A DNA stretch of 47,293 nucleotides from a virus, in IMG/VR virus record IMGVR_UViG_3300025097_000011, positions 1-47,293 of that record; one strand, given 5' to 3'. The notes under the pieces are model-generated. The model was not told where the DNA came from. It worked only from the letters and a program-made list of their open reading frames with translations, and made no database searches. Numbering within the stretch: position 1 is the stretch's first letter; each line of letters begins with the position of its first letter. Below are positions 1 through 9,549 of the stretch, in pieces. Made by a program: the position numbers and the translations under genes.

Positions 1-729
1 AGCGACAATCTGATTTGTTATGGTGGCAGGGGCTACAACTAGATAATTGTCTTGCTGAAAATAGGTGGGATAGGTTAAACTAGCCCCGGCTAATACAGAG
101 CCTTGAGATAATAATATTTGGTTGTTATGAATCTTCTCTACCTCTGTACTCCCCCCATACCTAATAAAGTTTATGTAGTACCAATCTTCAGGGAGTTTAA
201 AGTTATCCGCACTTGCATCCACTTTTATATATTCCCCTGGATTTACTACACCCGCTAATGACGCACCACTTGGTGCAGTAATAGCATTGGTGGTATCAAA
301 TGCTAATGCAGCTGGTATAGTTAATCTTAATACCTTTACGGTTCCATACACTTCAAAACTCGTTACTGTGCCTGTTGCACCACTTACTGCTTGAGTAACT
401 AATTCTCCTACCACAAAGTCGGTTCCATTCCATACGGTAGTGGCATCTATTTGGATAAGAGCAAAAGGACAATTGGCTTGAGAAGAAAAGCTATCTATAA
501 CTTGCTCATAGGATTGAGGAATATCGGCATACCCACTATTGGATAGCCTTATCTCTCTGCCATTACCCTGATTTTGCTTTATAAGCCAATTGTTGTAGTC
601 ATAGAAGTATTCTTCAAATAATTCTAGTTGGGCTTGTTTGGCAAATAAATTAAATTCAGCGGGAGTGATGTAACCATTATTATCTTTGTTTAAGATGGCC
701 ATAACAGTGTTCCTAACTTCGTTAATCAT
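1..729 (-). CDS. head-connector-like phage structural protein (partial at left edge)
   Basis: The reading frame is open to the left edge, so the C-terminus is missing; at least 243 residues are present. I place the start at the ATG at 729 (protein begins MINEVRNTVMAILNKDNNGY), not the in-frame ATG at 702, because from memory related phage proteins begin MINEVRNTV with a GYxTPxxFNLFAKQAQ stretch. The N-terminus is helical; the rest is beta-rich and glycine-rich. It is the last gene seen after capsid in transcription order, where adaptor or neck proteins usually lie. A TAnnTTTG box at 746-753 lies 17 bases before the start and a terminator separates it from the gene before. Function as head-tail connector is inferred from position only. 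Confidence 0.6.
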   Translation of the reverse strand, partial: MINEVRNTVMAILNKDNNGYITPAEFNLFAKQAQLELFEEYFYDYNNWLIKQNQGNGREIRLSNSGYADIPQSYEQVIDSFSSQANCPFALIQIDATTVWNGTDFVVGELVTQAVSGATGTVTSFEVYGTVKVLRLTIPAALAFDTTNAITAPSGASLAGVVNPGEYIKVDASADNFKLPEDWYYINFIRYGGSTEVEKIHNNQILLSQGSVLAGASLTYPTYFQQDNYLVVAPATITNQIVA

Positions 730-745
730 ATCGTGGGATTTATTA

Positions 746-753
746 CAAAGATA
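746..753 (-). promoter_or_regulatory. Bacteroidota-type -7 box (TATCTTTG)
   Basis: The minus strand reads TATCTTTG, matching the TAnnTTTG -7 element. It sits directly after the T-run of the upstream terminator and before the connector-like gene. No clear -33 element was identified. Confidence 0.5.
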
Positions 754-754
754 G

Positions 755-790
755 CAAAAAAAAAGAGTAGTTTAATTTAAACCACTCTTC
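755..790 (-). terminator. rho-independent terminator
   Basis: On the minus strand a 13-bp stem (AAGAGTGGTTTAA with TTAAACTACTCTT, one G-T pair) is followed by a run of about nine T. It lies downstream of the 98-residue gene ending at 814. Confidence 0.8.
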
Positions 791-813
791 TCTAATAAAT
801 GACAGTATAACTC

Positions 814-1110
814 CTAAGCGTTAACGATACCTGCAGCAGCAATTGCTTTAGGCAACGTACAATCATAAACGGGTTTAGTCCATGAAGTCTCTAAAGCGGC
901 TTTAACATGGTCAGTCACAGCTAACACTACATCAAATCCTACTTGTGCTGCCGTAGTAATAGTAGTAGTGGTTCCATCGTGATATTCAATAAGAGTAGCT
1001 GTGTTTGCTGCCGTAGCCGATCTAATTGTCTTAATTCCATTGCATGAGACTAATTGCCTTCCTGCATAAGCCGCCGTTGCGGTTCCTGTAATGTTTAAAA
1101 ACTTTTCCAT
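814..1110 (-). CDS. small phage protein of unknown function (98 aa)
   Basis: Not recognised. The 98 residues are rich in Ala, Thr and Val with alternating hydrophobic residues, as in a small beta-structured protein, and have no membrane segment. It lies between the capsid-proximal genes and the connector-like gene. It has its own TAnnTTTG box at 1147-1154 and its own terminator at 755-790, so it can be made as a single-gene transcript. This suggests a virion or head-decoration role, but that is inference from position only. Confidence 0.65.
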   Translation of the reverse strand: MEKFLNITGTATAAYAGRQLVSCNGIKTIRSATAANTATLIEYHDGTTTTITTAAQVGFDVVLAVTDHVKAALETSWTKPVYDCTLPKAIAAAGIVNA

Positions 1111-1146
1111 TGTAAAAAATTTATGGTTAAAAAAAATATAACCCTA

Positions 1147-1154
1147 CAAAGATA
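1147..1154 (-). promoter_or_regulatory. Bacteroidota-type -7 box (TATCTTTG)
   Basis: TATCTTTG on the minus strand, 36 bases before the ATG at 1110. It overlaps the space after the stop of the preceding gene (1159). Confidence 0.5.
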
Positions 1155-1158
1155 GTAA

Positions 1159-1905
1159 TTATTTCTTACTTATTTTCTTGAGATATTCATAGGCCTCTAA
1201 CCCTTCATCACTTTGGAAAAATGCTATTAATGCAGACTTGGGATCTTCGCCAAAAGGAACAGTCATCAACCGCTTCTTGTTGTTTTTAAGATTATAAAAA
1301 ATCTCCCTGCCATTGTTGCGTTCCCCTAGATGCCCTTGAGCCATTAGGTTAGAAACAAAATTAGTCATCTCCAATCTAGGATCTTCAATAAGATCTAAAA
1401 ATTCAGTGGGGTTGTTTCTAGCATACACAAACACATCTCTCTTTAATTCTGCACTTGTCATTGCATCAACATTGCTACCCATACCTACACGGCAAATCAT
1501 TTCCATCATATTGATATCTAAATCTTTGGCTACTGACAAAGCATCCACCTCACGCTGAAGATAACTCAACTCTTCGGCAACCTCTACTTGCTCATCTTTT
1601 TCTTCAAACTTCTGACCATTGGCAGGATGATAAGATAAAAAATCTTGTAAAGCAATATTGCTTTTAGGAACCATCAAAGAGCCATCTTCAAAAACGATGG
1701 GCTCAATAATAGCGTTATCATCTTGCTCATCTACAAAAGGGGAACCTTGGTTTCTAGCATACCTTAGCTCTCTATTGGTGTGGGTTTTTTCATCAAAATG
1801 CAATAATGGATGTCTACGGGTGTGGCGTGATGCCAACATAAATGATAAAGGAGCCGTACCTCCTTTTAGGACATATATCCTATCTTTTAATTCTTTCTTT
1901 TTCAC
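1159..1905 (-). CDS. unknown phage protein after the capsid gene (248 aa, GTG start)
   Basis: Not recognised. I choose the GTG at 1905 because it follows the capsid terminator (1929-1958) and is preceded by TTAAATCGAATCAA, close to the TTAAATCAAATG start context of other genes here. The longer frame starting inside the capsid gene would run through that terminator. The protein is soluble, mixed charged and helical, with a basic N-terminus (KKKELKDR) and a central ExVEVAEELSYLQ helix. Transcription must either read through the capsid terminator or use an unseen promoter. A virion or assembly role is plausible from position. Confidence 0.65.
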   Translation of the reverse strand: MKKKELKDRIYVLKGGTAPLSFMLASRHTRRHPLLHFDEKTHTNRELRYARNQGSPFVDEQDDNAIIEPIVFEDGSLMVPKSNIALQDFLSYHPANGQKFEEKDEQVEVAEELSYLQREVDALSVAKDLDINMMEMICRVGMGSNVDAMTSAELKRDVFVYARNNPTEFLDLIEDPRLEMTNFVSNLMAQGHLGERNNGREIFYNLKNNKKRLMTVPFGEDPKSALIAFFQSDEGLEAYEYLKKISKK

Positions 1906-1928
1906 TTGATTCGATTTAATTAGATTAT

Positions 1929-1958
1929 AAAAAAAAGGGGGAAGTTGCCCTCCCCCTT
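1929..1958 (-). terminator. strong rho-independent terminator after the capsid gene
   Basis: The minus strand forms an 8-bp stem (AAGGGGGA with TCCCCCTT) with an 8-base loop, followed by eight T. It starts 9 bases after the capsid stop, and probably limits expression of the genes after capsid. Confidence 0.85.
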
Positions 1959-1966
1959 CTGTCATT

Positions 1967-3418
1967 CTAGTCCTGGAACATGAAGAAGTTGTTCGCACCC
2001 ATGACACAAAGAGCTCTTTCCGATAGGAAATGAACCTCCATTGCATCAAGATCGCTAGTCCTTGCACCACCAGCAGAACCAGTAATCCAAGTTTTGTACC
2101 TTCTATCTTCCGTTTCTGATGCTCTGTACCTTACGTGTAAGAATGGTCTTTTAGCATTTTTGCCTAAAACCTGATCATATACACTAGTAGTACCAGCAGG
2201 AACCATAACTCCATTGACAATACCTGAAGTTAATCCACCCCTAAGAGTAGCGTCATTCAAATACTTCCAATCAGTTTTGTAGAACTCATAGCCTCTCTTG
2301 AATCCTGTAAATCCAAGGTTAAGGGCCATCTCAGAATCGTTATCAAACAATCCGTAAGAAGTTCCACCAGCTCCATAAGAATTTTGAGCAGCCAACATAT
2401 CGTCGATGTCAAATCCAAACTGTCTGTTCAAGAAGATTACATTCTCTTGGATTGCACCCTGCTTGTCTAGTCTTTGGATAACAGCATCAAAATCAGCAAG
2501 TACAGTGGGGTTACCACCTGACCATACATTACCTCTACCTGTTGTGAAGGCTGAGAATCCTGATATAGCGTCGAATAGACCTTCAGTACCAGCATTAACT
2601 GTACCAGCAGCTGGAGTAGACGTACTTAACGCATTCTCTGCACCTGATAAATTTTCTGCTTGTACACCCTCTACCATCGCCATCTCTAATTGATCTTCAA
2701 ATCTCAAACGAGTATCGTGCTCTGATTTTATGTACCACAAGAATCCTGTAGCTCCGTTTTCTGAAGTTACTTCAACCCATCCAATCTGAGCCATGTCAGA
2801 ACCAGCTACAGTGTAACGATTCTTAATGATGATTGGTTTGTTGTCGAAGAAAATATCTTCAGACTCATTAGAGCCCAACATTCCTTGTGTTCCTTTTGCA
2901 AATTCTGAACCATATACAAATGCTGTACATACAGTTGGAGCGGCAATTGGAGTTGCACCAGCTACATAGTAAGCTACTGTAAATGATGGAGCAGCTAAAT
3001 CTACTGCTGTAATAACGCCTTTAGCAAAAACACCTCCTGCTGCGTTAGATGTTAGAAAGACTGTTTGTCCTACTCTGTATACACATTCTGTAATACCCGG
3101 ATCGGTAATCACGAATTGTTGTCTTAATGCAGCACCTCCACCTACTGGAGCTTGAGCCGTACATAAGGTATACTTAGTATGTAATCTTCCTTGCTCTGCC
3201 CATTTAATTAAGTCAGAGTTTGTAGGTAATTCGGCACCTACGAGCCTTAAAAATGAAGCGATTGACCTGTTACCATATCTCTCAAACTCCTTCTCATAAG
3301 TATCAGGTAAATACTGATTCATAAAATCGAAGTTGGTAATATAGTTAGTAGGCAAGGTCGCTTTAATTGCTGACGGGGTTAAATCATAACCCGGTACAGC
3401 CTGGACTGATCCTGGCAT
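1967..3418 (-). CDS. major capsid protein
   Basis: 483 residues, a usual size for an HK97-fold capsid protein. The N-terminal part holds SDLIKWAEQGRLHTKY at residues 68-83, a stretch I associate with capsid proteins of crAss-like and related Bacteroidota phages (from memory, not searched). The middle is a beta-rich insertion (about residues 90-185) and the C-terminal half has mixed alpha/beta character. It follows terminase, portal and scaffold-like genes in the canonical order and is followed at once by a strong terminator, as expected for a highly expressed gene. The stop is TAG, which also argues against TAG recoding in this phage. Confidence 0.88.
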   Translation of the reverse strand: MPGSVQAVPGYDLTPSAIKATLPTNYITNFDFMNQYLPDTYEKEFERYGNRSIASFLRLVGAELPTNSDLIKWAEQGRLHTKYTLCTAQAPVGGGAALRQQFVITDPGITECVYRVGQTVFLTSNAAGGVFAKGVITAVDLAAPSFTVAYYVAGATPIAAPTVCTAFVYGSEFAKGTQGMLGSNESEDIFFDNKPIIIKNRYTVAGSDMAQIGWVEVTSENGATGFLWYIKSEHDTRLRFEDQLEMAMVEGVQAENLSGAENALSTSTPAAGTVNAGTEGLFDAISGFSAFTTGRGNVWSGGNPTVLADFDAVIQRLDKQGAIQENVIFLNRQFGFDIDDMLAAQNSYGAGGTSYGLFDNDSEMALNLGFTGFKRGYEFYKTDWKYLNDATLRGGLTSGIVNGVMVPAGTTSVYDQVLGKNAKRPFLHVRYRASETEDRRYKTWITGSAGGARTSDLDAMEVHFLSERALCVMGANNFFMFQD

Positions 3419-3449
3419 AATATCTAAATTTTAATTTTTTTAATAATAA

Positions 3450-4553
3450 TCATTTCTTGTTACTTCTAATAACTAATCCATTGCTCCTCGATGGTGGTGG
3501 TGTACCCGTAACTTTAAATCCGCCACGAGTAACACTTTCAGGAGCCCTCCGCATATCAATGTTTTTGGACTCTCTAGCACTGCTCTCTACAGCATCAGCC
3601 TTTCCTTGCTCATAAAAAAAGTTCGCAAAGGACTCTGGATTCATCGCTACTGATAACGACCTATGGTATTGTTCAGCATCTTTCAACATCCCGTTCTCAT
3701 CTAAATGAGTATTAATGAAGTTGTTGACATTGGCTTGATTTTTCTTTATAGCCTGAGTTTCCCCTGGCTTGAACATAACGTCTTTATCCCCTACATTAAA
3801 CTTGAAACCTTCAAATTCCGCATTAAATAATTCGTCTGTCTTTTTAAAGAAGTAATCTTGCTTTTTTTTCTGCTGGTCCTGTACCGTTTTCGATTCAGCA
3901 ACATATTCCTGATAAGCCTTATATCCTTCATCGCTACTATCTGAACTACCAACTTCCCTTGACTCAAGTGGAGCCTTATATTGTTCTTTTAGTTTTGTGA
4001 AATGATCCTTGGCTTTAGCAAGTTCTTGTTTTTTGGCTATTTTTCTCTTCTTAACTTCTCCCTCATCATCGTAGTCCTCATCGTAAGCAAACTTGCTATC
4101 AATTTCAAACTCTATATCCTCAGAATCTAAATGAGGGTTAGTTTCACGATAATATTCTTCTAATAACCTATCATCATCAGCGCTATCAAAGTCTCTATTC
4201 AAACGAACAAAATCTTCAATACCTCTACCGGTGTCTTGTTTGTACTTTAAAAAAGTAGCCACATCTTCGGGCAATTCTTCGTTGCCCCTAGTGGTTTCAA
4301 ACAATTCATCAACAGAGCTGATGTCTTTATTGTATCTATTCTTAATATATGAAAGAACGCTTTCGTCATCTATTTCTTTGTTTGTATCAGCAGGAACATC
4401 AACTTCCACATCGGTAGTTTCAATACTTGCATCAACAGTCTCAGCCTCGACGGTTTCTTGCTGCGACTCATGTTTGGCTAGAAGTTCGGCTTCCACAACT
4501 TGGGTGCCTTTTTCTTCTGCTGCGCCAATATCTTTTATTTTAATGTCAGCCAT
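3450..4553 (-). CDS. capsid scaffolding-like protein
   Basis: 367 residues between portal and capsid genes, the classic scaffold position. The protein is highly charged. Its N-terminal 120 residues are very acidic (runs of Glu, Asp and Val), the middle is Lys/Glu-rich and probably coiled coil, and the C-terminus is basic (SRSNGLVIRSNKK), as in scaffolds that dock on capsid through a basic tail. Sequence does not prove the function; order and composition support it. A TAnnTTTG box at 4575-4582 could give it and the capsid gene their own promoter. The start follows AAATCAAATCTAATG, matching other starts here. Confidence 0.7.
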   Translation of the reverse strand: MADIKIKDIGAAEEKGTQVVEAELLAKHESQQETVEAETVDASIETTDVEVDVPADTNKEIDDESVLSYIKNRYNKDISSVDELFETTRGNEELPEDVATFLKYKQDTGRGIEDFVRLNRDFDSADDDRLLEEYYRETNPHLDSEDIEFEIDSKFAYDEDYDDEGEVKKRKIAKKQELAKAKDHFTKLKEQYKAPLESREVGSSDSSDEGYKAYQEYVAESKTVQDQQKKKQDYFFKKTDELFNAEFEGFKFNVGDKDVMFKPGETQAIKKNQANVNNFINTHLDENGMLKDAEQYHRSLSVAMNPESFANFFYEQGKADAVESSARESKNIDMRRAPESVTRGGFKVTGTPPPSRSNGLVIRSNKK

Positions 4554-4574
4554 TAGATTTGATTTGATTTATTA

Positions 4575-4582
4575 CAAAGTTA
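4575..4582 (-). promoter_or_regulatory. Bacteroidota-type -7 box (TAACTTTG)
   Basis: TAACTTTG on the minus strand, 21 bases before the scaffold-like ATG at 4553 and after the portal stop at 4601. It would drive scaffold and capsid. Confidence 0.5.
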
Positions 4583-4600
4583 GTAAAAGTTTTTTACTTT

Positions 4601-7030
4601 TTACTGAGGATCGAACTGCGAGAGCGAAAATCCATCTAAAGTATCCTCATTAGACTCGAAGTTTATAGGCCCTAAGTTTTGTTTTCTCTGTTGTATCAAT
4701 TGAGAGTTTTGACTATTTTGCTGACTAATTCTTTTATCTTTTGCTGCTTCTTTAAGAGATTCTCGTTTTTGAATATTAGAACTATCGGCTCCTTTAAGTT
4801 GCATATTAAATTCAAACTCTTTGGTCATAAGTCTTTCTTTTAGACCTGCTTCAGCCTCTAATTGACTTATCTTACCTTGAGTTTCTGCCTGAGCAAGTTG
4901 CATCTTAGCTTGTATCTCTGTTTGAACTTTTTGCATTTCAGCTTGGGCAGCTGCCTGCTGGATTTGCATTTGTTGCTCACTTTGCTGTTGCTGGATTTGG
5001 TCCTCTCTCTTTTGGTCTTGCTTTTGTTTCTGTTTGCGTTTTACTTTTAATAACTCATTAGCTAATTTAAGATTTCCTACTTGGCGAATGTCAATGGCAT
5101 CTTCTAAGGTAATAGATTCTTTTTGCATAGCCATCTGAATATTCTCTTCTAATTTAGCTTTTTCCTCCTCATCGGGAGACACCTTTATAAAGACGGCGAA
5201 ATCATAGATATATAAGTCTTTTATCTCATCCAAAATAGAAACATTGTATTGCCCCACTTGGTCAATGAACTTCTGCCTAAAAGGATCGTACTCTAAAATA
5301 TCGGCAACCCTACACGTTAGAGCCTCTGATAGTCTTTTAGTTATATTTAAACTTCCTTCTAAAATATGTCTAGTAGCCGTATTGGAGTTTAAGGCAGCTA
5401 ATTTTTGAACCCCTACCAAAGACTTAGGATCGGGAGTTGAAGCATCTCTAGCTTCATTTAGTCCCGTCACACCTCTAAGCATATCTAAATAATGATTGTA
5501 AGTGCTAACTAAAGCCTGAATCTTGCTTTGGCCACTATTCGAATTTAATTCCTGTATCGGTATCTTAGCATGGTTATATTCGCCATCTTGAGTATAACTC
5601 CTTCCAATTACACTACCAGTTTGGAAATACATCTTTAATGCATCTTCAGGATTGTAAGCTGCCCCGGTTCCTAAATCTACATCATTGATTCCATCGGCAT
5701 CTATATATACTCCATCAGGAACAATGCGGGCTAAAACTTGTTGGAGTTTTAAATGAGTCATTTGAATAAGATCAGCAAAAGTTATCATTCTACGAGTAAG
5801 AGACTCGACAACTCCCTTATACATTCTAGGTGCAGTAACAACATAATTTGGAAGAGCATATTGAGAAGCCGACTTAGGGCGAACCATGTTTTTAGATAGC
5901 TGCCATTTTAAAAGATAATTACTTCCCATTATTAATATCCCCTCATACCAAACATCAATGGTTTTTTCTATTTTCCCAAATCTTTCTGCCTCATCAACAG
6001 GAGGATTAAAAGTGTCATCCTTTTGAATAACCTTATGCCCACCATGAGCCATCTTTTTCTTTTTGTGAACTATTTTCTTGGTGGTCTTATAATTATAATA
6101 CAATAGAGTTATAACGTCCTTGTCAAAAATATCATCTCTATACTGTCGAGTAATGCCATAATAATCATACCAAGCGGTAGCATATTGTTGGATTTCAACT
6201 ACCTCTTCTTTAGTAATGTCAGGTTTAATCTTATAGAGTTCCGTTATAGGAACCTGTTTAACTTCACCCCAATAGAAACAGTCCCTAAAATAAGGGTCCT
6301 CAGTATAACTATATACAATATTAGCCGGATCTACATATTCAACTTTTATACCTGCCCCTGGAAGGAACTCGTGTTTTACTACCCCTATGCCAACCACTGT
6401 TAAGTCGTAATCTACTCTCTTTCTAATGTCGTCGTAGAAATTTTCGTCTAAGATAGTTTTAATGGCTTGTTCTTCAGCGATCTCAATAGCAGGCTTATAC
6501 TTTAATTGCATATATAATGATAATTCCTCATCGCTTTCAGGGATTTCATCAGGAGAAACATTGAAGCCATCAATGCCAAACTCTTTTTTTGTATTTAAAA
6601 GAAAATCTTTTGAAATCATATCCGTTTCAATCATCTTCTGAAATTGAGCTCGATGTTGCGCAGATAAAACATCCACAGCATAAGCCTGTACAGTAAATAG
6701 TCTATCATGCATTCCATTTACTACTATATCTACGAATTTTGGAATAATAGGAACAGGAGTCCAATCCAAGTTTAAATAGGACATATCTCCATCTACAGCA
6801 ATCTCAGATTTATATTTACCAATAGGTTGTTCTCCTCTAGCGTAAAGTCTTAATCGATGAAACTCTAACCATTGATTGTAATAACGACACGTAGAACCAT
6901 CTCGTCGGAACCATTCATACTGAATAGATTGACCTATTCTAAGTCCATAATCTTCACTTGCTTTTTCTGCATCTGTAGCTGTTTGTGATGGAAAACTGAT
7001 GGGAGCTATCACTAAATCAATTCCTGTCAT
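4601..7030 (-). CDS. portal protein
   Basis: 809 residues, downstream of terminase with a 14-base overlap. The portal forms the dodecameric ring at the capsid vertex through which DNA is packed and ejected. The segment RLYARGEQPIGKYKSE and the following NLDWTPVPIIPKFVDIVVNG recall portals of crAss-like phages (memory). The C-terminal third is a long Gln/Lys/Glu-rich coiled coil (about residues 660-760), a known feature of large portals with a barrel or crown extension. The short gap to the scaffold-like gene and the gene order support the call. No frameshift or truncation was seen. Confidence 0.85.
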   Translation of the reverse strand: MTGIDLVIAPISFPSQTATDAEKASEDYGLRIGQSIQYEWFRRDGSTCRYYNQWLEFHRLRLYARGEQPIGKYKSEIAVDGDMSYLNLDWTPVPIIPKFVDIVVNGMHDRLFTVQAYAVDVLSAQHRAQFQKMIETDMISKDFLLNTKKEFGIDGFNVSPDEIPESDEELSLYMQLKYKPAIEIAEEQAIKTILDENFYDDIRKRVDYDLTVVGIGVVKHEFLPGAGIKVEYVDPANIVYSYTEDPYFRDCFYWGEVKQVPITELYKIKPDITKEEVVEIQQYATAWYDYYGITRQYRDDIFDKDVITLLYYNYKTTKKIVHKKKKMAHGGHKVIQKDDTFNPPVDEAERFGKIEKTIDVWYEGILIMGSNYLLKWQLSKNMVRPKSASQYALPNYVVTAPRMYKGVVESLTRRMITFADLIQMTHLKLQQVLARIVPDGVYIDADGINDVDLGTGAAYNPEDALKMYFQTGSVIGRSYTQDGEYNHAKIPIQELNSNSGQSKIQALVSTYNHYLDMLRGVTGLNEARDASTPDPKSLVGVQKLAALNSNTATRHILEGSLNITKRLSEALTCRVADILEYDPFRQKFIDQVGQYNVSILDEIKDLYIYDFAVFIKVSPDEEEKAKLEENIQMAMQKESITLEDAIDIRQVGNLKLANELLKVKRKQKQKQDQKREDQIQQQQSEQQMQIQQAAAQAEMQKVQTEIQAKMQLAQAETQGKISQLEAEAGLKERLMTKEFEFNMQLKGADSSNIQKRESLKEAAKDKRISQQNSQNSQLIQQRKQNLGPINFESNEDTLDGFSLSQFDPQ

Positions 7031-9257
7031 AGTCGTCGTTATTTATTATTTTACTCATTGAGCCCTTGTTACTATACCTTGCAAAGTTAACTTTTATTTT
7101 TGACTCTTTCTTAATGGGAGTATACATATGCTTCTGATTAGCCATAATCGCTAGGCCTGAGCTTATAGCTGCATCGTGCTTAGTCCGATTATTAATATCA
7201 AACTTAGCCCAATCAGTTAAGGTTCTAGTAAAAGCCATTAATCCCATCTCCGTGGGATCACGATATACTCCTTCAGTATCTAAGCCTATGTGTTTTTCAA
7301 TATAGGATTCTATAGCTGAAGCATGAGCCTGCTTAATATCTTCAGAACTATTAGGTATGCCTCCTAGTTCCTTCTCACTGCGAGAAAGTCTATTATAAGT
7401 TTTGTCGGGGCGATTAACAGAATAATCTCTATAGCCTCTATTTTTAAAATGGTATAACAACCGCGGCTTGTTGTTCTCAGCTAATACAGGCATCCCATAA
7501 AAAATACACGCCATTAAGACATCTTCAAAAAATATCTCTGCTGTCTGAGGTCTAGCAATATATTCTAAAAAGAACTCATTACTTGGAGCGTCATCCATAT
7601 TGAATTTTGTGAGTCCATGCAATGAACCATTAGAGCCTTTACCAACTACCGTTCCCGATATATCATAAGGATCACATCCAAAGCACCCCAAATGTTCATT
7701 GCCAGGATAATTTCGTCCATTCTTTTTTAAAGAATTATTTTGAAGCTCTAAACGTGGAAGCCACGATACAAAAAACCTTCCTCGTGGATCAGGTGTCCAT
7801 ATTACGTTGCCATCTTTTTCGCCATTATACCAATGAAAGTTTCCTTTTGTAAGTAATCTCCCTTGAATAAGAGAATCGTTATAATCAATCTGCTGATATA
7901 TTTTCGTTAGATTAAATAGAGAACTTTTACTTTCATCCCTAAAGGCATGGGACTCAGAACGAGGAAACTGACGATAAAATTCATTTAGAGCATCCGGATC
8001 AGACTTTAAAGACTCTACTTCGTTTTTCCAATAGGTAATGACTGATTGATGGACCCATCCTCCATCTAACCCCTGAATAGGTTCATCAGGGTCCTCAAGT
8101 ATGGGCCACCCATACTCATCCATATACCCCTCAAAATTCCATTCCATAGGAATAAAGAGACAATATAATCCTGATTTCGTTTGGCCATTTGCATTACGCT
8201 GAGTAGGGTTGGAGTCCTCAAAGAGTTTTTTAAAGTTAGCCCCTCCTTTATCTAAGGCATTAGAGGTTGACCCCATTAAACATTTTCCTACCACTCTGCT
8301 TCCTAAACGCAAACACGTTTTAGTAACACGCCAGTTGTTAAGGATGTTTTCGGGCCTATCCCATTTTCCCGACTCATCATGTATAAGTCTTATAAGTTTC
8401 TCTCCATCATAACTGTTATCCGAAGTGTTCTTCCAATCAATAACAGTATCTAATCCATCAACATCTAAATCGTGGACTTGGTCCATGTTTTTTCTAGTAA
8501 TCTTAGAAGCGGGAACTCTATAAGCTAATTCTGTCTTAGGCTTATCCATACCATCCTGAATAGGTTTGAAAAAGAAAGGATAATTATTGGAAATAGGAAC
8601 TACCTTATCGGTGAACATCTTCTTGGCATCAGCCCCGGTCTTTGATAGTATTCCTATCCTAGCATCCCTGGTAATAGTAGCCGTATTAACGGCTTCTGCT
8701 GAACTCATAAAAGAAAAGCCTGAACGACGGTTTTTAAGGTAACACATTCCAAAGGAACGGGTATCCGCAACACACGCTTCCCAAAATAAAAAAAATATCC
8801 TATTAGACTCCCTAAACTCAGGTTTGCCGACATCAATTTTAGTCCACTGCAAATACATATAGTGGGTGCCAGTAATATACGTCTCTATTCCATTGTTAAT
8901 GAACCAATGACCATCATCTCGTCTATTATATTCTTCTTCAATATAAGAAATCCATTTATTCTTATAGACATTATCCCTCTTGTTCCAATCAAAAATAGTT
9001 TTTAGACGACGTAGCTCTTTAGGGTAATCCGAAGCCACCCATCGGTTAGCCCCTTTCGGTAATTTGGTAGTATTTTTTGGTAAGCCTATGCGTAACCCAT
9101 TAACCTCATAAACTTCTCCTAAAGTCCCATCTTTAGAGATGACGACCATATCATATTTTGGGTGGTAGCCATAGTCCCAAGTTTTAGCCTTGTTTTTTTT
9201 AAGTCTCGCCCCGGCGGGAATCTTAGGATCAATAACTTCATATAGGACATTTTCCAT
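7017..9257 (-). CDS. terL: terminase large subunit (ATPase and nuclease)
   Basis: 746 residues from the ATG at 9257, which lies one base after the stop of the upstream gene; a longer frame from 9296 would overlap it. The ATPase domain shows a Walker-A-like KNRRSGFSFMSS near residues 175-186, a Walker B LIRLIHDE ending in the D294-E295 pair, and a coupling-motif segment KCLMGSTSN. The C-terminal RNase-H-like nuclease begins near CDPYDISGT and ends with conserved DAAISSGLA. The enzyme cuts concatemeric DNA and drives it through the portal. The preceding small gene is a TerS candidate. Confidence 0.9.
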   Translation of the reverse strand: MENVLYEVIDPKIPAGARLKKNKAKTWDYGYHPKYDMVVISKDGTLGEVYEVNGLRIGLPKNTTKLPKGANRWVASDYPKELRRLKTIFDWNKRDNVYKNKWISYIEEEYNRRDDGHWFINNGIETYITGTHYMYLQWTKIDVGKPEFRESNRIFFLFWEACVADTRSFGMCYLKNRRSGFSFMSSAEAVNTATITRDARIGILSKTGADAKKMFTDKVVPISNNYPFFFKPIQDGMDKPKTELAYRVPASKITRKNMDQVHDLDVDGLDTVIDWKNTSDNSYDGEKLIRLIHDESGKWDRPENILNNWRVTKTCLRLGSRVVGKCLMGSTSNALDKGGANFKKLFEDSNPTQRNANGQTKSGLYCLFIPMEWNFEGYMDEYGWPILEDPDEPIQGLDGGWVHQSVITYWKNEVESLKSDPDALNEFYRQFPRSESHAFRDESKSSLFNLTKIYQQIDYNDSLIQGRLLTKGNFHWYNGEKDGNVIWTPDPRGRFFVSWLPRLELQNNSLKKNGRNYPGNEHLGCFGCDPYDISGTVVGKGSNGSLHGLTKFNMDDAPSNEFFLEYIARPQTAEIFFEDVLMACIFYGMPVLAENNKPRLLYHFKNRGYRDYSVNRPDKTYNRLSRSEKELGGIPNSSEDIKQAHASAIESYIEKHIGLDTEGVYRDPTEMGLMAFTRTLTDWAKFDINNRTKHDAAISSGLAIMANQKHMYTPIKKESKIKVNFARYSNKGSMSKIINNDDYDRN

Positions 9258-9258
9258 T

Positions 9259-9549
9259 CTACTTTGAGTTTCTCTCGGCAAACCCCTGAGTAGCATTGTT
9301 GTTCATTAAAACTTCAGTGCCTTCTAAAATAGCTTTTTCCTCCTCTATCCTTTTAAGAATCTCAAAGGCATCAAAAATAGCCAACTTTTTAGTAGCTGCT
9401 GCATTCTTTAAACGATCAGCCGCCAATTCATCTTCGGGATCAGGCTTAATAATCTCTTCTTTAGCCACATTAATGAGCTGCTTGACAGCTTCTTGCCCAG
9501 CCTCAATAATACGTGCTTTTAATTTACTTACATCTAAATCTTTGTACAT
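9259..9549 (-). CDS. candidate terminase small subunit
   Basis: 96 residues, mostly helical and charged (DVSKLKARIIEAGQEAVKQL then AATKKLAIFDAFEILKRIEEE). It lies immediately upstream of the large terminase gene, the usual position of the small subunit that recognises packaging DNA. No clear helix-turn-helix motif was found, so the call rests on position, size and helical character. It overlaps the preceding gene by 16 bases, indicating one transcript and possible translational coupling. Confidence 0.5.
   Translation of the reverse strand: MYKDLDVSKLKARIIEAGQEAVKQLINVAKEEIIKPDPEDELAADRLKNAAATKKLAIFDAFEILKRIEEEKAILEGTEVLMNNNATQGFAERNSK

Noticed and set aside
630-700. EF-hand-like loop NKDNNGYITPAEF in the connector-like protein
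   Set aside because: Spacing fits an EF-hand, but remembered relatives keep the GYxTPxxF frame with other residues at the metal positions, so it is more likely a helix-turn of the connector fold.
1929-1969. Stop-codon reassignment (TAG read through), known in some crAss-like phages
   Set aside because: The capsid TAG is followed at once by a strong terminator, and all large genes are open with standard stops.
1967-2070. Longer version of the 248-residue protein starting inside the capsid gene
   Set aside because: It would overlap the capsid gene by about 100 bases in another frame and pass through the terminator; the encoded residues are a capsid shadow.
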